Notes: a model not told the origin generated them from the letters alone. DNA of 64,000 bases from Epiperipatus broadwayi (GCA_028023455.1 JAQFVV010000553.1:186001-250000), one strand, 5' to 3'; shown: positions 1 through 11,408, numbered from the stretch's first letter. Numbers and translations are program-made.

Positions 1-1311
1 GGGCATTTGCCTTGTCCATACATCTTTACTCATATATTCAAGAATGTACAGTGAAAGTGTAAGTTTTAATTATATCTAAAAATATATACCTTTGTATGTA
101 AAGATCCCAAATAGTGAATCCACTTTATTAACATATCAGGATTTTAAGCTTCAAATCTTGAAGAAAATACAAGTTTTTCCTGATAGATAAGAATTTCCAA
201 GCAAGATTAAGTTCTTTTTCTCCAAGTATAAGAACCAAAAACAATCCAACTAGTCATCTAATTATTGGTCACCAAAATGGTATTTAGTTATTCTTAGCTA
301 GAATACAGGATAAAAAGCAAAAAAAAAAAAAAAAACTAAAATATTCATTCAAGTATAAGTTGATACTGGACAAGAATATGTAAGTGAACTCTCCAACTGA
401 AATAGCTATATGAGCCTGAACTAAATTCAGATATTCCATATATTAATAGCCTTAGCAATTTAAAATAGCCAAAGCTTCAATAGCCAGAATTATAATCGAA
501 ATAAAACCAGGTGATAAATCACATGACCTATATAGCCCGTAATTACCAATATGTAATAAAGAGCAAATATTTTTAAACAAGCTTCTTTTATTACTTTTTA
601 ATTTATTTTTTTATAATATATATAATATTTAATATTTTCATCGGATACTTTTATTTTTTGTTGCACTGTTTTAATATTCCTTATAATAATGGCAAACGTT
701 CAATGTATTATATATATATATTACAAAGAAATCAAGTCAGATGTTACATGACCTAACTTAAACAAGCTTATATACAGTATATATATATTATTTTCATGGT
801 TATATGATGTAAACAGAGTCTTTTTTGGGTTAAGCTTAAATTGCAATTGTTTTGACAAAAATATCATTCATAATTACCAAAATTAATGATTTAGTGAAGG
901 ATTATTAGATCTTAAGTAATAACAAGATTGAGCCTAAAGTAAAGAACAATCATTCTTATATATATGTTAAATGATTATTCAGACTAGGTGGATTATCCTT
1001 CAATTTTACAATTAATATCTCTTTCTTCTAAAATGATCTTAAAATCAATTAATTGTAAAACTGAAAGAAATCAAAATTTTTTTAATCCATCTGTTCTAAA
1101 TAATATATTGAGATGGCTGATTGTTCTTGATATTGGGATTGTCTAAGTGTTGACTGATTTTAATGATATATATATATATATATTCGTAATATTATTTCTG
1201 GAGCTTCCGTGTAGTAAAAATATAATAGCTAAAATACCTGATACTTCAGTACAATAACAAATACTTTCCTCAGAGCTTCTTCTTTCTCAAATTATAAGGT
1301 TGTGTGGAGAG
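1..1311. other. AT-rich DNA, no gene seen
   Basis: I see no coding region, RNA gene or recognisable transposon here. There are short A-runs (near 320-335) and short (TA)n tracts (near 709-721, 780-790 and 1167-1182). Probably intergenic or intronic. Confidence 0.6.
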
Positions 1312-1373
1312 ATTTAACACATTGTGTTATGGATATTGATTTAAATCAGTATCCATAACACAATGTGTTAAAT
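1312..1373. repeat. 62-bp near-perfect palindrome
   Basis: The two 31-bp arms are reverse complements with one mismatch and no spacer. The arms carry TAACACATTGTGTTA, itself a smaller palindrome. It would form a cruciform or RNA hairpin. It matches no family elsewhere in the window, so it may be a small foldback element or a chance inverted duplication. Confidence 0.85.
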
Positions 1374-2036
1374 ACTTTATAGCTAATAATGAAAACAAAG
1401 TTTGAGATTATGCATGCATAAATGTGTAAACCATTTGAATAAAGACAAAGAGGAATAAATATGCAGCGAATCTTCTTAAGATTTTTAAATGTATAAAAAA
1501 GATATGAAGGCTCGTATAAAGATAAAAAATAAATTAAGCTAAAGCAAACAAATAGATGAAGAGAAAAAATGTAAAAATAGATTGCAGTAAAGAATGTAAA
1601 AATTTGAATAAATATGGTTAATTCAGTTTATAGTATAATTCTCGATTCTATGTTCCATTAAATTCATTAATGTATTTTGAATTGTTTTGCTTATCTAATG
1701 TTCTTGGCATTATTTACTGGCAATTCATCAAAGATGGTCTTGAATTACTGGATCAAATTTCCCAAGCATTTCAATAATTCCTAATGTGAATTAACTGTTT
1801 CCAACAGATCCTTGAAATGCCAAATTACACTCAGTTAAAAATTGTTTCAATGATAATAATATTTTAAAAATTTGACATAATCTCAATTTTTCTTGATTCA
1901 ATAATTTCTATTATACCTTGTCTATTCTTTTCACATCTGAAAGTCTCTTTTGATATTATGTACATTTAAGATCACAACTAAATCTTGCTTTGATTTTCCA
2001 ATTATGGAATCCTCATGTGGTAATTATAAATTTTAA

Positions 2037-2245
2037 CGCACATTGATTACGTAAGTAATATTTACTAAGGCAATAAACCTAAAGCATGCATGCTTGAAAA
2101 TGTGAAGGGTAGGGACCTCTACAGGTCTTAACCACAAGGTTCCAATGCATAAGCTTGTGGTTAAGACCTGTAGAGATCCCAACCTTCGCATTTCAATCGC
2201 ACATGCTTTAGGTTTATTGCCTTAGTAAATCCTGATGTGTGCAAA
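2037..2245. repeat. Foldback (MITE-like) element, family F, full copy
   Basis: Two arms of about 65-75 bp (about 2064-2137 and 2150-2228) are inverted copies around a short centre. Each arm carries TTACTAAGGC, AATAAACCTAAAGCATG and GGTCTTAACCACAAG. The outer flanks, containing CACATTGATT and its counterpart, extend the similarity. There is no ORF. A second, truncated copy lies at 5622-5742, so this is a dispersed family. Whether it is a DNA-transposon MITE or a retroelement foldback cannot be settled from two copies. Confidence 0.75.
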
Positions 2246-2550
2246 TCAATCATCATATCTTCATGGAAAAGATGACAATAGTAACAAAAAATATATTTTT
2301 TTTTTATCAGAATATATTACTCAGGGATGATCTACAATTTTCTTTGAAATGGAATTGTTGAAAAATGCATTTCCATGGTGGAAAAATTCATCCATAAGAA
2401 TCAGTGGCGGTTCTTTCCCACTATATAATGTATTATTTCCTGGCTCATAATCTGGCTAAGTAGCATGATTATCTTTCACATTTAGAAATTCATTAACTAT
2501 TCCTTTATTCTCAGGCACACCACAATGAATTATTTCCATGATACTTTTTC

Positions 2551-2964
2551 CTTTAGAAGTAAAACTCTCCACACATTAGTGTCACCTAGTGCAAGACAGA
2601 GTAATCAATGGATGCAAGAAGGTTTGTGCATAAAATTCCTATCTAATGCCTACTCATCAAATATCCCCATACTAGTTTCTAGCTTGTGATCTTCATCAAT
2701 GGGAAACCTTGGATCTGAGAACATTGCAACCTAGAAGTTAGGATCTAATGCAACCCTCTAGCAGCCACTTTTTACCTGGTATTTATAAAGCTATGAGTCC
2801 CAAATGAAAACAATAATGTTTTCAATCCAAAATTATAGTCATATAGATCTGAATCCATTCAGAATCTATATATTTTAGTGTCTTTGGTTTTTTAATAGCC
2901 ATAGTCACCATCACCCCATCTGGCAGGATATAGGAATGGTAATCATGTGGTACTTAGTGATTTA
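2551..2964 (-). mobile_element. HHR-family A element, degenerate copy
   Basis: Non-coding copy of the family A repeat in minus orientation. It has the shared blocks AAAACTCTCCA, AGTAATCAATGGATGC, CCTACTCATC and ATATCCCCA, then a decayed hammerhead at 2664-2705 and the TTGGATCTGAGA block. ATACTTTTTC occurs at 2541-2550 and 2965-2974 and looks like a target-site duplication. In the ribozyme the core reads UUGAUGA instead of CUGAUGA, so C3 is lost and cleavage is not expected. Confidence 0.75.
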
Positions 2965-3199
2965 ATACTTTTTCTTTTGGTAAATCTATTTCTCTATGAA
3001 TATTATTTATAGCCATCTTACTATTCTGAACATCTTTTCTGGAGATATTTTCATTTACATGACTATTTTAATCTTCTTGATTGGTCACTTCTGATGCTGT
3101 GTCAAAATTGCAAATTCTGAAAAATTTATGAAATACTATTTTGCTTTTTAGCTGTAAGTTTTTTTATTTTACTTAAATTTCTTTTGAAATATGATTTTT

Positions 3200-3785
3200 T
3201 TACAGTACAGGCTTTTCATGCCTGCACTTATACATATATAATATATAAGGGGTTTGAACTCAGTCTTTCACACAACTCTCAACCATCCATATCATACCAC
3301 TGATACACTTGATCACACACATGTTGAAAAGATAAATAATCACCACTATACATATTTTGTGCTAAACCAGCATTTGTCAGTTGGTCCAGATTATCATCTT
3401 TACACATACATACAATCAAAGCTCAGCTTATATTAAGATAACCAATCTTCATGATTTAATGGACAGGCTTCAAACCACTCCCCCACAACTCTTCAGCCAT
3501 CCATTTCATTGAAAATGTGATGATGGAATGCCCAAAGCCACCCCAGTGCCAACCTTCTCATCCTACCCTTGTTGATCATAAGTAACCCTTACCCCTCATG
3601 TACAGGACATAATCCATTTACATACATATATGAGGGGTGGGCAAACCTTAAGCCACTTTATTTTAAAATATGAATTTTGTTTTTACAGTACAGGCTTTTC
3701 ATACCTGCATTTATATATGTAATATATAGGTGATTTGAACTCAGACTTTCACATAAACCTCAACCATTCATGCTATTGCTTTGAG
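3200..3785 (-). mobile_element. HHR-family B element, degenerate tandem copy
   Basis: One complete family B unit begins near 3203 (ACAGTACAGGC) and a second partial unit restarts near 3686 with the same sequence, giving a period of about 480 bp. The unit shares the blocks TTGAAAAGATAAATAATCACC and GTTGGTCCAGATTA with copies at 54.0-54.9 kb and 58.3-58.7 kb. The hammerhead remnant at 3338-3392 has CUGACAA and CAA where CUGAUGA and GAA are expected, so it should be inactive. A 60-codon open frame at 3254-3436 lies wholly inside the repeat and has no protein-like features. Confidence 0.75.
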
Positions 3786-3789
3786 ATTA

Positions 3790-4110
3790 TCTGTCCAAAT
3801 CACTTTCTTGTTTTGAATCGGATATCCTATAAAAATAATTAGAATGTTAAGATTTCTTCACTACAACAGTTAATTGAAAATGAATATTTTTATATCGGTT
3901 TAAACTTTTTAAATTTGCATTAAAATAATCAAAAATATTTTCTTAATTTTATATTAATTAAAATACCAAGAAAGATGAAAATTAACTGTGTAGAGTTTTC
4001 GAATAATATTTAAGATTTTAAAACATTAATTGAAGAACTGAGATTATTTAAAAATATTTTGTGTAAAAAAAAAGAATTTAGCATAAACAAGTTTTTGAAA
4101 TTTTTATAAA
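3790..4110. other. AT-rich DNA, no gene seen
   Basis: Simple AT-rich sequence with no recognisable repeat or coding content, leading into the (TA)n tract. Confidence 0.5.
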
Positions 4111-4113
4111 TAA

Positions 4114-4217
<104 letters not shown>

Positions 4218-4319
4218 CAGAGATGAAGAGACCATGTATTGAATGGAATGAGTGCTTCTGTAGAAAAATTCACTAAAACTTTCAAAAGCTTTAGTTAAAA
4301 TTCAATTTAAAAAATTCAC

Positions 4320-4706
4320 TTTCAATTTTTTTTACCAACAATTGAATTGTTTTTATATATAAAGAATGAGTTTGACTAACACATTTTTGGATGATTATAA
4401 GAAGTTAAAACAATGGTAAAATCTAATTTACAGATAAAACTTGAGAATGGTAAAAACATTTGAAGATAAAAATATATTGATAATGTATTATCTATATTTA
4501 AACTAATCACAATCTGATTAACATAAAAAAAAGAATGAACAATTTAAACTCATTATTTTTTGTATGGAATTTCTGTCAACTTTCAATTTTTTCCCCAACA
4601 GTTGAATTGTTTTTATATACGGCAAAGAATGAGTTTGACTAAAGCATTATTGGTTGATTATTTATTATCTATATTTAAACTAATCATGGTCTGATTAACA
4701 GATAAA
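4320..4706. repeat. Direct duplication of about 200 bp
   Basis: Segment 4322-4525 reappears at 4582-4705 with an internal deletion. Both share ATTGAATTGTTTTTATATA, AAAGAATGAGTTTGACTAA, ATTATCTATATTTAAACTAATCA and CTGATTAACA. It is non-coding. A short block just downstream (4748-4790, GCAGCAAGTAAAATAAAA) also occurs at 7703-7745, suggesting the edge of a dispersed repeat. Confidence 0.75.
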
Positions 4707-4790
4707 AGAGTTCCAGATTTTTTTAGATGTATATAATATGTATATATTAGCTATTACATAAAACTTTTTGCAGCAAGTAAAATAAAAACG

Positions 4791-5620
4791 CGCTGTACTT
4801 CCACATGGACTTCGTGACCCAGTGATCTCCACTACTGGAAGTGCCAAAGTGGAATGTAAGCTATCACATTATTATTTTGTAAAGCCAGATTATGTTAAGT
4901 GACTATATTATCATTATATAAGTATAATAGAGTTAGACTTAATCTAGTTTAATAGATACTTAAACTGCATCTAGAGTCAGATTTCACTAGGGAGGAAAGG
5001 TATATTTAGCAGGATCAAATTAATAATACATTACAAAATATATCTCAATATGTATCTCTATGGCTAATCTATTACTTTGATAAGATGAATCTGTTAAACT
5101 CAATTTATAATTCTAATTGTAATAAAATACTTAGTTATAAAATTTGCATAAATTTTACATAAACCACAGCTAAACTTCAGTTTACAGTAGGCTATGATTA
5201 TAGAGACTCAAGGTCTCTGAAAGCGCTCAGCCATATAACTTGTAAGAAGATTGAGACAAGCTTCACTTTTTTGCGTAAAGTGCAAGTTAAATTAATTCTA
5301 ATTGTGCAAACCATAATCAATATTTAATCAATATAAAACTAAATCAAAAATATCATACTAATGAGCCGAGAGCGGTCAGTTATTATTAATACAATAGGAT
5401 TTCAAAACAGTGGACAAAAAGAGCTAAATATGCATTATTTAGGTTTATTAAGTTGAATATATGAATTATAAAATCTTTGTTAAAGAATTATAAAATTAAA
5501 TATAATAAAATGAAATTTTGAGAAATAAAACAGATAAAAATAAAGCACAACCACTGAATAGAATAGAAAATAGCTTTTAAATAAACAAACAGCTACAATT
5601 ATTCTATTTTAAAATAAGTA
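4791..5620. other. AT-rich DNA, no gene seen
   Basis: No coding region, RNA gene or repeat boundary recognised. Confidence 0.5.
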
Positions 5621-5621
5621 A

Positions 5622-5742
5622 GTTTACTAAGGCTGTAACCTCAAGAATATGCATGTAAAAATGCGATAGTAGGGACCTCTGCAGGTCTTAACCACAAGCT
5701 TACAGCCTTAGTAAATATTACTTACATAATCAATGTGTGGTT
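5622..5742. repeat. Family F foldback, truncated copy
   Basis: Shares TTTACTAAGGC, AGTAGGGACCTCT and AGGTCTTAACCACAAGCTT with the full copy at 2037-2245. Most of the right arm is deleted, so the element jumps straight to the terminal ACAGCCTTAGTAAATATTAC block. Confidence 0.7.
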
Positions 5743-6514
5743 AAATAAATTTATAATAAGTAAATTTAAAGTTTACAAATATGATCTTAGGCAAGATTTA
5801 TAATAGGTTTAATATTTACTTTAGACAAGAAATTAAAATGTTAAATTTTGAATGTTCATTTTAAATTATAAGCTATAGCTTTAAAGACAAAGTTTTAAAG
5901 TACATTTAGAGCTCTCTGCGGTGTTTTGAGGAGTTGTTACTGGATTTCTCATCAGCTTGTCCATCAGCATTTCTGGATGGCAGATGATAGCAAATAATGA
6001 TCTTCAGATAAGCAGTATGGTTTTAGTTATAATCTCCTTGCAATAGGCCATTGAAAGGAACATCACCATCTCCACAATGATGATGATGTCATTTTGCACC
6101 TAAGATGGGACTAGAGATCACCATTTCATACTCCAACATATTAAAATTAAAATCAGCATGGAATATAGTAGTGACACTTCTTTAAATTATACAGTATATT
6201 TTTAATAATATAAAATCCAGCCTACTTATATTGGGCTGAGATCAACTCACAATTTTAATAAACAAATTATATTCTGGGAGGAAATCCATTAGCACCTTCG
6301 AACTTTAATATGTTTAATTACTAAAATAAATTCAATCTTTTGTTTTACTCTTTTAACAGGATGTTTTTGTCTAAGTTTGATCATTTTTATCCCCCAAACA
6401 TTTAGCAATATTTCCAGTTGGCTAAATTTTGTTAACAAAATATAATTTTAAGAAAATATTGTTGTCAAAACCAAAATTTGAACTTCTTCCTTATGCTACA
6501 CTAAAATAAGTGCA
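5743..6514. other. AT-rich DNA, no gene seen
   Basis: A slightly more complex patch at 5910-6150 contains an ATGATGATGATG run, but no open frame or known family was recognised. Confidence 0.45.
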
Positions 6515-6715
6515 TATGGGTGATTCTTAAACCATTAAGCATCACATGATCACCATCTCTTATACTAGCACATAATTATTTATAAACAAGGCAGAACTCT
6601 CCATACAGTAGTGCCAGCCTGTGTCAACCAGAGTAATCAATGGATGCCAGAAGGCTTGTGCAAAAAATCCCTATCTAATGCCTACTCATCCAATATCCCC
6701 AGACTAGTTTCTGGC

Positions 6716-6757
6716 TCCTCACTGATGAAGGCCACAAGCCAGAAACTAGTTTGGGGA
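6716..6757 (+). ncRNA. Hammerhead ribozyme, type I, family A
   Basis: Stem I pairs UCCUCA (6716-6721) with UGGGGA (6752-6757), one G-U wobble. The core is CUGAUGA (6722-6728). Stem II pairs GGC with GCC around CACAA (6730-6740), with an A-A opposition where a G-C closing pair is usual. GAA (6742-6744) follows. Stem III is the loopless palindrome ACUAGU (6745-6750), which suggests pairing between two molecules. The cleavage-site base is U6751, a GUU triplet, permitted by the NUH rule but usually slower than GUC. All core positions are intact. Self-cleavage is predicted from the family's known consensus, not shown. Confidence 0.8.
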
Positions 6758-7170
6758 TATTGGATGAGTAGGCATTAGATAGGGATTTTATTCACAAACC
6801 TTCTGGCATCCATTGATTACTCTGGTTGGCACAGGGTGTCACTACTGTATGGAGAATTCTGCCTTGTTTATAAACAATTATGTGATAATATAAGAGATGG
6901 TGATCATGTGATGCTTAATGGTTTAACACCAATCATGCCTAATAGGATAGTGGTGGCTTTGGTTGTTAAAGAGCCAAAGACAGCAAAATGTATGGGTGCT
7001 GAACTAAGTTCAGACCCATATGACTATATAAGGTATTGAGTTTGCTTGAGAATATTTTTGTGGTTTCAATTTCATTCTCATAGTTTTATAGTTAAGTCAA
7101 AATAAAAGGTGGTTGCTGGAGGGTTGCATTAGATCCTAAGATCTAGGTGCAGTGCTCTCAGATCCAAAGC

Positions 7171-7212
7171 TCCTCACTGACAAAGGCCACAAGCCAGAAA
7201 CTAGTCTGGGGA
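7171..7212 (+). ncRNA. Decayed hammerhead, family A, second tandem copy
   Basis: Stems I, II and III match the copy at 6716, and the site has the favoured GUC triplet. The core reads CUGACAA, however: the conserved G8 is A, which should abolish cleavage. It lies 455 bp downstream of the intact motif. Confidence 0.75.
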
Positions 7213-7329
7213 TATTGGATGAATAAGCATTAGATAGGGATTTTATGTACAAGCCTTCTGGCATCCATTGATTACTCTGCTTGGCACAGCTGTATGGACA
7301 ATTCTGCCTTGTTTATGGGTGATTCTTGT

Positions 7330-8180
7330 TTACGGCTTATTCTAAGTCAAACTTAAAGTTTTATGAAATGATTGAACAATGTGATGCTATATTTGTATCA
7401 TGGTGGTACATGGACTACACATTACACATACGATTTTAAGTGTATAAAATATAAATTGACTTTTAAATTTAAATAAACTATAAATTAAAACATTTATGAC
7501 TTTGGAATAAATATCTGCTGCAATATAGCTATACCACTTACATTACAGACATTATATTCACATATATATGTGTAGCATCACATATACAAACATGTCAGCA
7601 TCTTTAGATGGGTACTCTTCAAGGGTTTAAACATGGCACAAATAGAGGTGTAGGAGTACATAGGTGAAATGTATATAATGAAGCAAATATACCATTTCAA
7701 TATTAGCTATTGTGTAAAAATTGTTGCAGCAAGTAAAATAAAACGTTATGAAAAAAAAGATTATGTAGTGTGCTTCCGTTCCTAAAAAAAGTCATGCTTC
7801 ATCACTGATATATAAATAATTTAATTCACAATTCAGTGAAATAAATGATAATTTATTTGGCCAATGTAACTTTTTAAAAAGATAGCATGTGGCATATATT
7901 TATTTTTTGCGACTTCGCAGAAAAATTGGTCAACTCTGTGCTGTAATACGGATAACTAATAACAATGTAAAAAGTATTTGAGTATTCCACATTGTAATGA
8001 TCAAAATAATTATATATTTCTTTAATACAGTTTTTAATTACATCAACTGTTTAGGTGTAGTGGCCCCTTCAAGCATGAGGAAAAATTGGACACAATTGGT
8101 CCAATCACCTCATATCAGGCCCTGAGTGTATTCATATCTGTATTTACATAAATAGTTGTGTAAATGTTTTCATTATTATT
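7330..8180. other. AT-rich DNA, no gene seen
   Basis: No gene recognised. The block at 7703-7745 matches 4748-4790 (end of an unnamed dispersed repeat). Confidence 0.5.
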
Positions 8181-8184
8181 GATT

Positions 8185-8445
8185 TTAAACCACTAAACAT
8201 GTCACATGTTCATCATTCCCAATTCCTACACAAGCTTTTAACCAGTAGCAAACTCTCTATCCAATACTGCCACCTATTGCTATCCATAGGAATCAATGGA
8301 TGCCAAAGGTTTTTGCAAATAATTCCTATCTAGTGTCTACTTACCCAAGTCTGGATAGGAATTTTAAGCACAACACTTCTAGCATCAAGTAATTACTATG
8401 GCTTGAACTGGTTGGCACTGCTGTATGGAGTTTATTACTGTTTTT
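8185..8445. mobile_element. HHR-family A foldback, ribozyme deleted
   Basis: Two diverged inverted arms: the left carries AGGAATCAATGGATGCCA and the right carries GGATAGGAATTTTAAGCAC with TGGTTGGCACTGCTGTATGG. They meet near 8345, where the hammerhead would lie; only a TCTGG remnant remains. The arms are diverged, suggesting an old insertion. Confidence 0.7.
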
Positions 8446-8935
8446 ATTAATTTTATTTACATAATACTTAATGCACATTTGTAATTGTTTTTGTTTTATT
8501 TGCATCTAGCATAATTTTCTATTAATTTTTTGTATCTTTATTTTTTTCTTGCACTTATATTTGAAATAAGTACATTTTTATTATTAGATATAAACTAATA
8601 AATAAGTATATAGAATTTTAAAATTTGTAAAAATTCTATTTCTATTTATTTATTTATTGTATAGTCTGTTACTTAGGACTTTTTCCGAGTAATTCACTAT
8701 CCATTTATTCATAGGGGAATGAATAACCAGATATTCTTAAGTAGCGAGTAAAGTGGGAGGAGGGGAAAGGACGGACATAAAACCCAATATTAACTGGTAT
8801 TTGATAACTTAGGCAGCAATTTATTTTCTGTTATTGGATGCTAAAGAGTCATTTGCTCTACATTAAATTGTTTAAAACTGCTTTATCTATTGAATGGAAG
8901 GTCATTCAACATTTGTGACGAAAATACAGTTTGCA
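8446..8935. other. AT-rich DNA, no gene seen
   Basis: T-rich low-complexity sequence; no gene or repeat family recognised. Confidence 0.5.
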
Positions 8936-9047
8936 GTCAAGCGTTGTTAGCCGAGAGGTCATCGCACCTACCTTGCAAGCAAGTAGTTGGTTGCAGACGG
9001 GTGTGGGTTCGTGTCCTGGCCGATGCTATGACATATGAAAAAAAAAA
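8936..9047 (+). mobile_element. tRNA-derived SINE (class II tRNA-like head), copy 1
   Basis: The head contains a box-A-like GTTAGCCGAGAGGTC and a box-B-like GTGGGTTCGTGTCC, separated by extra length as in tRNA-Ser or tRNA-Leu with a long variable arm. A short body, CGATGCTATGACATATG, and an A-tail follow. It is flanked by a 15-bp duplication, AAAATACAGTTTGCA (8921-8935 and 9048-9062), typical of LINE-driven insertion. The exact parent tRNA is uncertain because the anticodon stem is decayed. Confidence 0.88.
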
Positions 9048-9158
9048 AAAATACAGTTTGCAACTCTAGAATTAATTTCTGTAAGTATTCTATTAGTCTG
9101 GTTTAAATTTTTTCTGGTCCCTTTTGTTACACCCAAAAATATTTTGCTTTCTAGCTAC

Positions 9159-9238
9159 TTTTTTTTTTATATGTTAAATGCATTGACCGGTAAGCGAACC
9201 CGGGCCAGCTGCCTGGAAGGCATCTATGCTAACCATTA
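9159..9238 (-). mobile_element. tRNA-Gly(UCC)-derived SINE, copy 1
   Basis: Read on the minus strand, it has box A around TGGTTAGCATAG, an anticodon loop CTTCCAG (anticodon UCC, Gly), box B GGGTTCGCTTACC, then a body ending in ACATAT and an A-tail. The body and tail resemble those of the class II SINE, so two tRNA heads may share one tail. A similar copy lies at 16885-16976. It is not a functional tRNA, because the acceptor stem does not pair. Confidence 0.8.
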
Positions 9239-9339
9239 TAAATACAACTACTTCCTAAACTTTTTATTTGTCAGACATTACTTGTTAAAAATGTTTGTAA
9301 AACTTCTGGCTTATAGTAGACAGTCATGCTTAAGTCTGT

Positions 9340-9835
9340 GACGCAGTGAAGCAGTGGGATGTCAAATGCGGAAGTATGAGATCATTGAAAGTGATTTATT
9401 CAGAAGTGTGACATCTCTGATGTGTTTTGGTGCAGTGGTAGAGGGTCAGACTGAGAATGCGAGGTCCTCAAATGTGATTTACCACAGTGGTAGAATTTTA
9501 GCAGTGTGAGGTCCTCAGAGATGTTTTAGTGCTGTGGTGGAGTTTCAGTCTCTGGACTGTGAGATCCGCGGATGAGTTTTAATGCAATGGTAAAGTGTCA
9601 GACTTGCAAATGTGAAGTCCTGGATACAATTTACTGCTGTAGTAGTGTGTCAGACCAAGGAGTGTGAGTTTCTTGGATGTATTTTAGTGCAATTGTAGTG
9701 TCGCATTCGGAAGTGTGCGATTCTTGAAAATGTTCTAGTCAGTGGTGGACCGTCAAACTCCAGAATGTGCGATTCTCGGTTCGATTCTCACGGTAGCATT
9801 TTCGGCGCTCTTGAACAATAAAACCATTCGATTTT
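9340..9835 (+). repeat. Tandem array of tRNA-like units (family H)
   Basis: About seven or eight degenerate units of roughly 55-70 bp, each with an internal block like TTTTGGTGCAGTGGTAGAG then TCAGACT and GTGAGGTCCT. The last unit ends with a box-B-like CGGTTCGATTCT (9777-9788) and a tail GAACAATAAAACCATTCGA, which contains AATAAA. The head resembles a tRNA-derived promoter (box A, then box B). Related units form arrays at 36.3-36.8 kb and 39.3-40.4 kb. Confidence 0.65.
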
Positions 9836-9939
9836 TTTAATATTAAATCTGTAATAGTTTTATTTTCGATTAATGCGTTTATCTCTCTCCCCTCTATACC
9901 TGTTCTCTTACCATACTTCTATTTATCTTTATTTTGTCT

Positions 9940-10249
9940 TTATATACAATGTATGGGTAAGAGAACAAACAGGTGTTACTGACCTCATTGAAAAAATTAA
10001 AAGACTGAAGTGGAGTTGGGCTGGACATATTGTTAGAAGAGATGATAACAGATGGACAATTGAAATTTTAAACTGGATTCCAAGAGATTGTAAAAGACTC
10101 AGAAAGAAACCACATGTGAGATGGATGGATGAAATAAGAAAGTGTGCAGGGGTGATGTGGAGAAGAGAAGCTAAAGATAGGAAAAGATGGATTGAACTTG
10201 GAGAGACCATCCTGCAATGGATTGATAATGGTTGATGATGATGATGATG
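9940..10249 (+). pseudogene. RTE-like LINE 3' end (RT C-terminal fragment)
   Basis: The frame 9873-10235 encodes, from about residue 30 to its stop, the C-terminal tail typical of RTE-type non-LTR reverse transcriptases: a WAGHIVRRDDNRW block, then IPRDCKR, HVRWMDEIRK and RWIELGE, ending near the stop. The sequence then runs into a (TGA)n tail, the short-repeat 3' end characteristic of this clade. The catalytic RT domain is absent, so it is a 5'-truncated copy. At least nine related 3' ends occur in the window. Class assignment rests on recognised motifs, not a search. Confidence 0.85.
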
Positions 10250-11205
10250 ATATATTATTTAAGAGTATGTGAGTATATGTGTTTAAAATTAATCGACATT
10301 TAACAAATATTTGTAATTTTAAAATATCCGGAAGCAACTTTTAGCTATCGTTTTTGTTCTTAATTCTAATAAAAAGTAAAAAAAAAAATTTTTTAAATTT
10401 TATTTGAAAGATTATAAAAGTCATCAGTTATTTTTAACTTTAAATCAATAAGCTGTGTAAAATACATTTTCAACATTTTCAAAAACTTTTGGAATTGTCA
10501 AAAGTTTGTCTGACAGCAGCAGGTGCAAAAATTAATCTCATGCTACTATCCTGTCAATTGTTCCTTCAGGTGCCGAGTCCTATCCAAACAAACTGTCTCA
10601 AAGAACTGTCTACAATCTTTTTCCTTTTAAATGACCAAGCAAACAACACTGCTACCTATTTCCTTTCTTCAGCTATGTGTTAAGTCTTCTGAAAAGATTT
10701 TCAACTTTGAGATGCGAGCTACAAGTTGATTTATAGGACCAATCATGTTACCAGCCGCTTATCTGTCATGAATGTGGACTTTAAGCAGCGACACATCCGT
10801 AAGTTCTGATAACGCAAAACAGGAATTGACATAGTGTGCAGGGAATTTGATTATGCGTGGATTTCACAAATGCATTAGATCACCTGGGACTACGTCAATT
10901 TCCTCTTCTTCTCTGACGACAATCAGACTCAGATTAAGAACTTTAATCATTGGCTTAGACGGATTAATTAAAAGAAAACGCATTTTAGCACCTTTAGTTT
11001 TTGGTTGAATTCACCGTTGAAAGTATAGACAAGAATACAAAACAAGGCATGTTTAAATAACTAAAGAGTTGCAAAGCTTTTCAAGTTTGTGATAAATGTA
11101 CATTTTTCTAGACAGTAATTTAAATTCTGAAAAAGTATACAAAGGCGACAGAAAAATAAACTTTTTTTCCTCCTTAATACAGAATTAAAAAAAAAAAATT
11201 AATGT
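10250..11205. other. Unassigned; more complex patch at 10480-10960
   Basis: The 10480-10960 part is less AT-rich than its surroundings, but has no long open frame on either strand and no motif I recognise. It could be a decayed transposon. The short frame at 10489-10683 is not convincing as a gene. Confidence 0.4.
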
Positions 11206-11408
11206 CGTAAAAATAGAATCGAACGTATTTACCTTTCCAAATATCACCATATCTATCTATTCAAAACTACACCTGCCTGTAATTTAATAATGTGAATTTA
11301 CAAATTCGTAAAAATAGAATCGAACGTATTTACCTATCCAAATATCACTATATCTATTTATTCAAAACTACATCTGCCTATAATTTAATAACGTGAGTTA
11401 ACAAAGTA
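11206..11408 (+). repeat. Two-copy tandem repeat, 101-bp unit
   Basis: Both units begin CGTAAAAATAGAATCGAACG and contain CCAAATATCA and AACTACA. The second starts at 11307. The few differences between the units suggest a fairly recent duplication. Non-coding. Confidence 0.85.

Larger units (their letters stand above)
6529..7313 (+). mobile_element. HHR-family A composite: foldback plus tandem unit
   Basis: A 785-bp non-coding element flanked by a perfect 14-bp duplication, TATGGGTGATTCTT (6515-6528 and 7314-7327). A minus-oriented arm (6529-6714) is joined within the hammerhead to a plus-oriented unit. A second hammerhead follows 455 bp after the first (6716 and 7171), so the plus part is one full ribozyme-to-ribozyme monomer. 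The duplication encloses everything, so the composite was assembled before insertion. The open frame at 6836-7039 is incidental. Family A is also seen at 2.6, 8.2, 14.1, 17.1, 26.2, 33.4, 40.0, 45.6, 48.6 and 63.1 kb. Confidence 0.85.

Noticed and set aside
3254-3436. 60-residue frame
   Set aside because: Lies inside family B repeat and is not preserved in the copies at 54 and 58 kb.
6836-7039. 67-residue frame in the family A element
   Set aside because: It crosses the foldback right arm and is broken in other copies, so the family appears non-coding.
9159-9238. Functional tRNA-Gly gene
   Set aside because: Box A and B and the anticodon loop are present, but the acceptor stem does not pair and an A-tail follows. 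It is a SINE.
9929-10337. Minus-strand frames opposite the LINE 3' end
   Set aside because: Shadows of the plus-strand RT tail; no family resemblance.
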